In this document: piece after piece, positions 6,001 through 7,973 of the stretch
Layout of the letters: each line of letters opens with the position of its first letter
Numbering within the stretch: the first letter of the stretch is position 1
NCBI GenBank assembly: GCA_007122505.1
Contig: SKTQ01000141.1
Span: forward strand, 1-7,973
Source of the DNA: Bacteroidales bacterium
Lineage (GTDB): Bacteria > Bacteroidota > Bacteroidia > Bacteroidales > UBA7960
Direction of reading: 5' to 3'
DNA length: 7,973 nt
Translations under genes and position numbers: made by a program
Notes under the pieces: generated by a model
Told to the model about the DNA's origin: nothing
What the model saw: the letters and a program-made list of their open reading frames with translations, nothing else
Database searches by the model: none

Positions 6001-7973
6001 AAGCCTTCGTCAAAACATACAGCGGCTGGATGGGCCGTGGCCTCTGCAACAATCTGTGGCACCACATGGATGGTGATCACATTGCTCGGGTACCAGTCTG
6101 TTGCCCACAAAGGCTCCACTGTACAATCGCATCCAATGCCCCTGGCAAGCCTGCGATATTGAACTGACTGGGTGTGTTCAGGCAAGAGATAATAAGGAAT
6201 GTTGGTATTGCCCGCAACGTTTTGCCAGTTACTTTGGCCAAGTGGTCTCCACTGCCAACGGTATTCTATGGCATCACAATTTTCATCGTCAATAAATGGC
6301 TCACCGGCGCCGTTGATAATGGCTACACTCTTTGGAATCCTGGTGCAGAAAACGGTTTTTACGTTCTGATTCACCTGCGGGTTCAGGATGTTATTGTTAA
6401 CCACCGCCGGTGGCTTACATACATCCGTTTCCAGAGTTGACTCGTTGTTGTCAAGATCCGGGTCAAAGGACACACTGCTGAACACTGTGGCCGTATTGGT
6501 AATGGTGCCGACAGTATCTTCAGTGATATCTCCCCTGATCAGGATAAAGATGGTCGTTTCCGGCAAAAATTCATCAATGAAGTATGCACCGTTCCACGAT
6601 TGCCAGCTTGCTCCCAAATTGAGAGAGTATTCAGCATTCACGATGGCATCAGGCAGTATATCCGTAATGGTTACGTTCAGACCTACGTCCGGACCCAGGT
6701 TTGTTACCTCCAAGCCATAAACTATCTGCTGTCCGGCCGGCGATTCAGAAGGATCTGTATAAACCAGTTCTTCAGGGTTGTTTGCCGGCAGGCTTGCAGC
6801 ATTGACATGGCTTTTTATGATGGCAAGATCAGCAATCAACTCAACAACAGAAACGCTTGCATCGTCGGAGGCTGTGTATTCAAGGCCATTGAAGGTAGCC
6901 GATGCTGTTGCCACGTTTGTGATGTCTGTTTGGTTGTAAATATCCTGTAATGTTACCACATAGGTTGCCGTAAATGTTGCTGAGGCGTTTGGTGCCAGGC
7001 TGGCAATATGTCCGGGCACAATTTCACTCAGTTCGCCGGTTCCCTCATGGACATCTGTAACAATGATGTCTTCCAGGGTTACGTTACCGGTATTGGTCAC
7101 CACGTAGGTATAGGTGATGAGGTCTCCTTCGGCAGCGTCTGTGCTGGGATCGGCTGATTTCTCCAATGTCAGTGCGGGGTCTTGATCAATGTCGATTATC
7201 GTCGGATTATCTTGGTCGTCATCCGTGCTCTCATCATCTGAGAAGTCTTCAAATCGATCACCGTCGGGATCATCGCCTGATGCCAACGCCTGGTTGGTCA
7301 CTCCACCTGCATCGATATCTGCCTGGGTAACCTGGTAGATCGCCGTGTAGGTTGCTACCTCGCCAACCAACAGCGTGCCCTCGTCACTGCCAAGGCTCGC
7401 GCTTACAAAGATAGGTGTTGGCAGGTCGCCAGTACCTGTAAACATTAAATCCTCTTCCGTTACAGTTACATTGGTAAGGGTAACGTTGCCAGTGTTGTGC
7501 ACTGTATAGGTATAGGTGATCTCACCTGTGGCAGCATCGTAATCGCCAGTCTTAACAATCGCAATGTTAGGTGTCATGACAAATATTGTTACGACAGCAT
7601 CATCACAATTGAATGGATTGAGATTCTCACATATTTGGTATGTAATTGTATATAGTCCTCCAGGCGTGCCCTCAGGTACGCTTACGATGCCCGTACCGGT
7701 ATCTACCGTTGGTACAGGATCACCGGGGGTAACAGGCGTGGCCTCCACAAGTACCGTGATGGTTATCTCATCAATGTCTACCAGGTCGCCGTTGAGAAGG
7801 TCATTGTCAAGTACGTTGCCCACGTTCGGGTCACCGTCGTAACCGTTAACCGGCGGGAAGCTGTCGTCCTGGGCCAGAATGTCCGCCGCTTCAACTATAA
7901 CCGTTACAACAGCCGTATCGCAGTTGGTCGGGTTAAGGTCTTCGCAGATCTGGTATTCAATGGTGTATGTGCC
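1..7973 (-). CDS. Giant multidomain surface/secreted protein (adhesin-like), internal fragment
   Basis: This is one uninterrupted frame of 2657 codons, open at both ends; bases 1-2 are part of the next codon. I translated it fully and the codon count agrees with the window length, so there is no frameshift or stop. It contains only extracellular beta-sandwich-type modules: a cadherin/CshA-like pair (1-133), DUF11/DUF7507 modules (134-518), PKD/Ig-like modules (519-1054), two SbsA-Ig-like modules (1055-1372) and about ten InlB B-repeat-like modules (1373-2657). No enzyme motif, membrane helix or signal peptide is seen. Such mixes are known from Bacteroidota cell-surface proteins, usually exported by the type IX system with a C-terminal sorting domain; that end lies beyond position 1 and is not seen. 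A stalk or adhesin role is inferred. The 28 cysteines fit an oxidising extracellular setting. The true length must exceed 2657 residues. No gene name can be given. Confidence 0.96.
3..224 (-). repeat. InlB B-repeat-like module 10 (cut by window edge)
   Basis: Residues 2584-2657. YSHGEIVQLSTAPDWGYGFK then HW (2620-2641) is a strong core. The closing AxF strand should lie just beyond position 1, so the array continues out of the window. The gene end and any type IX sorting domain must be further downstream. Confidence 0.65.
225..578 (-). repeat. InlB B-repeat-like module 9 (core tryptophan lost)
   Basis: Residues 2466-2583. YELHVFSNEYGQVALFNNAP (2466-2485) is a typical first strand with a G-x-V turn. 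The core is LIRVSAIANGPDPAFSYRLL then GFYY (2499-2522): the tryptophan seen in the other nine modules is replaced by phenylalanine or tyrosine. IYARFAK (2574-2580) is a clean end strand. No cysteine is present. Confidence 0.6.
579..908 (-). repeat. InlB B-repeat-like module 8
   Basis: Residues 2356-2465. YTLNAVTASYDGTIGPW (2357-2373) is the first strand and turn. The core is YAHGNMARVWVNEEDIRPGY then TFVEW (2410-2434). PAALFKAIQ (2457-2465) closes the module with an ALF variant of the AxF strand. Confidence 0.65.
909..1313 (-). repeat. InlB B-repeat-like module 7 (cysteine loop)
   Basis: Residues 2221-2355. YHYGDEVRLRARANTGFTMV then NW (2260-2281) is a good core, and IYLYAIFAE (2339-2347) the end strand. 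After the core lies NDCQGEGGDC (2287-2296), a close cysteine pair that could close a small disulfide loop unique to this module. C2238 is unpaired. Confidence 0.65.
1314..1643 (-). repeat. InlB B-repeat-like module 6
   Basis: Residues 2111-2220. YMLTVTDDIADYTAPYTVDP (2111-2130) is the first strand and turn; YEEGTLVTIEKGFVEGYNFV then TW (2135-2156) is the core with GYxFxxW. The end is VMPANDVELNASYVLHQ (2204-2220), where the MPxxDVxLxAxY pattern is a hallmark of bacterial Listeria/Bacteroides-type repeats. An acidic and leucine-rich insertion (2166-2203) separates core and end. Confidence 0.7.
1644..2081 (-). repeat. InlB B-repeat-like module 5 (degenerate, with insertion)
   Basis: Residues 1965-2110. 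YPVEITAVDKATGDQLPVSG (1965-1984) begins the module. The core is FSITAEALGTTGAEHEWVFV then DW (2049-2070), and the end LRARFEN (2098-2104) is a clean match to the AxF strand. About 60 residues (1985-2045) lie between first strand and core and look like an inserted loop or small domain. Confidence 0.5.
2082..2516 (-). repeat. InlB B-repeat-like module 4 (degenerate)
   Basis: Residues 1820-1964. The opening LDVVVYNGGTYNYG (1823-1836) matches a first strand plus glycine turn. The core is weak: VLEITVFPQANYFTFYW (1892-1908). The end LQAVLKLKR (1956-1964) has the position of the AxF strand but lacks the phenylalanine. A C1921/C1950 pair flanks a glycine-rich loop (SGGGSPDRS). Confidence 0.45.
2517..2978 (-). 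repeat. InlB B-repeat-like module 3 (expanded)
   Basis: Residues 1666-1819. IYAAVEGRGGAPYV gives the first strand and turn, a PDPDPN linker follows, and the core appears as ERFDFTPAETESGFVGW (1767-1783); LRAFYDY (1811-1817) is the end strand. The 85 residues between first strand and core are an insertion rich in aromatic and asparagine residues, with no family I recognise. Confidence 0.5.
2979..3320 (-). repeat. InlB B-repeat-like module 2
   Basis: Residues 1552-1665. This is the best family match: TYTVLSYPAKVD first strand (1553-1564), VHGTTVTIEATAKPGYYFTGW core (residues 1586-1606, quoted here without its first two: GTTVTIEATAKPGYYFTGW) and VYALFEVFE end (1657-1665). It has the GYxFxGW signature with a preceding G-T-x-V-T strand. 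The module has no cysteine. The insertion between core and end is about 50 residues, longer than in the typical 70-80 residue repeat. Confidence 0.75.
3321..3857 (-). repeat. InlB B-repeat-like module 1
   Basis: Residues 1373-1551. GGEFTITAVPGEGYRFVRW (1463-1481) is a clear core of the divergent InlB B-repeat family (GxxVTLTAxPxxGYxFxxW), and VYMAEFAK (1544-1551) is the usual AxF end. About 90 residues before the core (1373-1462) do not match the family and may be a separate domain or an insertion. Confidence 0.65.
3858..4253 (-). other. SbsA-type Ig-like module 2 (tentative)
   Basis: Residues 1241-1372. LPEVYPIGNDARCEDIYIEF then KNPVRY (1250-1275) parallels the YPxxGxxxxxxxIxIxFxxPV opening of SbsA Ig-like domains. 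FKFQIEKRP (1289-1297) is the following strand, and LKDGIELDYGVEYRIRM (1336-1352) parallels the L-x-x-x-T-x-Y-x-I end. It has the same order as the preceding module, which supports a tandem pair. It ends at LVLNIP, where the InlB-like array begins. Confidence 0.42.
4254..4811 (-). other. SbsA-type Ig-like module 1 plus linker (tentative)
   Basis: Residues 1055-1240. After an acidic linker, GGMYVDFSHPVVN (1096-1108), GEFVILQ (1120-1126), a YDFINDVSVEL strand (1166-1176) and WDTEYRLLHENVY (1178-1190) follow the order of the SbsA Ig-like family (Big_5): IxLxFSxPV, then a property strand, then an LxxxTxYxLxxxxV strand. Residues 1197-1240 do not fit any family I know. The family call is by motif order only and needs a profile search. 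What else it could be: a divergent fibronectin III-like module. Confidence 0.4.
4812..5114 (-). repeat. PKD/Ig-like module 4
   Basis: Residues 954-1054. LPVADNIDFDGEACYGEEIT opens it (953-972), with ACYGEE equivalent to VCFxEG of modules 1 and 3. VEYIEWQIIGG (981-991) is the central W strand and IGVYTFTATLFEP (1019-1031) the late strand; C1039 could pair with C966. It closes LQVTPP, after which the sequence changes character. Confidence 0.6.
5115..5405 (-). repeat. PKD/Ig-like module 3
   Basis: Residues 857-953. IPEVEAYDKIVCFEEG (858-873) repeats the VCF-x-EG opening of module 1, and NAPGIYYIALRY (920-931) repeats the late APG-(V/I)-Y strand. The middle is very acidic and aromatic (VEWDEQSNEWIYGEW, 893-907). 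It ends in VIVSLTIQAL, a typical last strand leading into the next module. Confidence 0.55.
5406..5702 (-). repeat. PKD/Ig-like module 2
   Basis: Residues 758-856. ITLTVPWAESASGLPVTVMV (777-796) and SGIFTITFTADTEVGCP (829-845) follow the same plan as the neighbouring modules: an early hydrophobic strand pair, then a G-(V/I)-(Y/F)-T strand before a cysteine. It lacks the initial VCF motif, so C844 has no obvious partner inside the module. Family assignment rests on this pattern and on position between similar modules. Confidence 0.5.
5703..6056 (-). repeat. PKD/Ig-like module 1
   Basis: Residues 640-757. It starts PQIVAEATAHPAAVCFDEG; the VCFDEG motif (652-657) resembles the VCxGE start of Bacteroidota PKD-like modules. 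It carries the late strand APGVYTLNWILTP (716-728), then C736 and an unusual CC pair (744-745) before DTIEVIF. C653 and C736 could pair. The module is larger than a normal 80-90 residue PKD domain, with an aromatic insertion around 669-695. Confidence 0.6.
6057..6419 (-). other. Ig/PKD-like module with YRWQW core
   Basis: Residues 519-639. After CKPP, the segment IEYRWQWRPLGQSNWQNVAG (569-588) is followed by QYRRLARG (605-612) and closes with SNVITIHVVP (630-639). This matches the Bacteroidota pattern YxWQxSxDxxxWxxIxGA ... YYRRxxxxxxC ... SNVVTV seen in PKD- or Ig-like repeats of type IX-secreted proteins. It is cysteine-rich (C519, C543, C566, C615, C617), unlike the stalk before it. The role is inferred to be structural or adhesive. 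Confidence 0.7.
6420..6839 (-). repeat. DUF11 module 3
   Basis: Residues 379-518. DLAIIKSHVNAAS (382-394) is the classic DUF11 opening; AGQQIVYGLEVTNLGPD (413-429) and LNVTITDILP (432-441) are its core. It ends GTITNTATVFSS followed by DPDLDNNEST (504-513), the usual NTA and DPxxxNN closing of DUF11. It is closer to classical DUF11 than the two modules before it, which carry the NTGNVTL variant. It ends the cysteine-free stalk. Confidence 0.9.
6840..7175 (-). repeat. DUF7507/DUF11-type stalk module 2
   Basis: Residues 267-378. It repeats the plan of the preceding module: LTLEKSADPSTDAAEGD, ITYTYVVTNTGNVTLEDIIV (286-305), a FTATYVVTLQDIYNQ strand (334-348) and ITNVATASATFNG. It is shorter at the end because it lacks the acidic DPDGD loop. 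No cysteine is present. The boundary is drawn before LIADLAIIKS, which begins the next module. Confidence 0.9.
7176..7574 (-). repeat. DUF7507/DUF11-type stalk module 1
   Basis: Residues 134-266. It starts PNIAIVKTGDYD, then ITYTYTVHNTGNVTLTNVTV (152-171), a VATYTAIYQVTQADIDAG segment (206-223), and ends in VTNQALASG plus an acidic DPDGD loop. This order (K-x-G, NTGNVTLTNV, YxVTQADIDAG, VTNxA) is the hallmark of DUF7507, a DUF11 relative common in tandem on bacterial surface proteins. The module has no cysteine. The role is structural spacer by family; no binding partner can be named. Confidence 0.9.
7575..7883 (-). repeat. Cadherin/CshA-like Ig module (copy 2, complete)
   Basis: Residues 31-133. 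It opens with AQDDSFPPVNGYDG, runs through a VLDNDLLNG turn (54-62) like the VLxND motif of cadherin-like and CshA fibril repeats, and closes with GLYTITYQICENLNPFNCD and AVVTIFV. The closing motif matches copy 1 at 15 of 19 aligned residues from the shared YQIC tyrosine onward. Such modules normally form rod-like, possibly calcium-stiffened stalks. The part coding for residues 105-133 is strongly AT-rich compared with the rest of the module. Confidence 0.8.
7884..7973 (-). repeat. C-terminal end of a cadherin/CshA-like Ig module (copy 1, cut by window edge)
   Basis: Residues 1-30 hold the last strands of an Ig-like module ending in YQICEDLNPTNCD followed by AVVTVIV. The same peptide closes the next module, so this is the tail of a tandem copy whose start lies upstream of the gene part shown. 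The C-x7-C pair (C10, C18) is characteristic of this Bacteroidota repeat and could form a local disulfide. Confidence 0.8.

Noticed and set aside
7630..7656. Promoter-like AT-rich string on the plus strand within the AT-rich patch
   Set aside because: It is inside the cadherin-like module coding sequence, with no plausible plus-strand gene following it.
1..7973. CRISPR, tRNA, rRNA or mobile-element content
   Set aside because: No regularly spaced repeats, tRNA-like cloverleaf, transposase motif or terminal inverted repeats were seen; all bases are accounted for by coding sequence.

Overview
The whole window is the inside of one giant gene on the minus strand. Reading the reverse complement from the last base gives 2657 consecutive sense codons with no stop. 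Codon first bases fall at positions congruent to 2 mod 3, from 7973 down to 5. Neither the start codon nor the stop codon is in the window, so there is no intergenic DNA, promoter, ribosome binding site, terminator or RNA gene. The many shorter open frames on the plus strand, and those in another minus frame, are shadows of this one.

The protein is a modular, acidic, beta-rich surface or secreted protein of the kind typical of Bacteroidota (Bacteroidetes). From N to C terminus (7973 down to 1) it has five blocks. (1) The tail of one and a full second copy of a cadherin/CshA-like Ig module with the signature YQICExLNPxNCD (residues 1-133). (2) Three DUF11/DUF7507-type stalk modules (134-518). 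(3) Five PKD/Ig-like modules (519-1054). (4) Two modules that resemble SbsA-type bacterial Ig-like domains (1055-1372). (5) An array of about ten very degenerate InlB B-repeat-like modules (1373-2657), the last cut by the window edge. Residue numbers count from the first codon seen here, not from the true start.

No catalytic motif, transmembrane helix or signal peptide is visible. The likely role is a long stalk, adhesin or other cell-surface structure exported by the Sec and type IX secretion systems, but the C-terminal sorting domain that would prove this lies outside the window. Roughly even base composition and the domain mix fit a marine or anaerobic Bacteroidota; genus cannot be told.

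The most notable points are the size and domain order of the protein, the hidden InlB-like array recognisable mainly by a GYxFxxW core and an A-x-F end motif, and a sharp AT-rich patch inside the second Ig module. Repeated peptides that are conserved while their codons differ also deserve a look.
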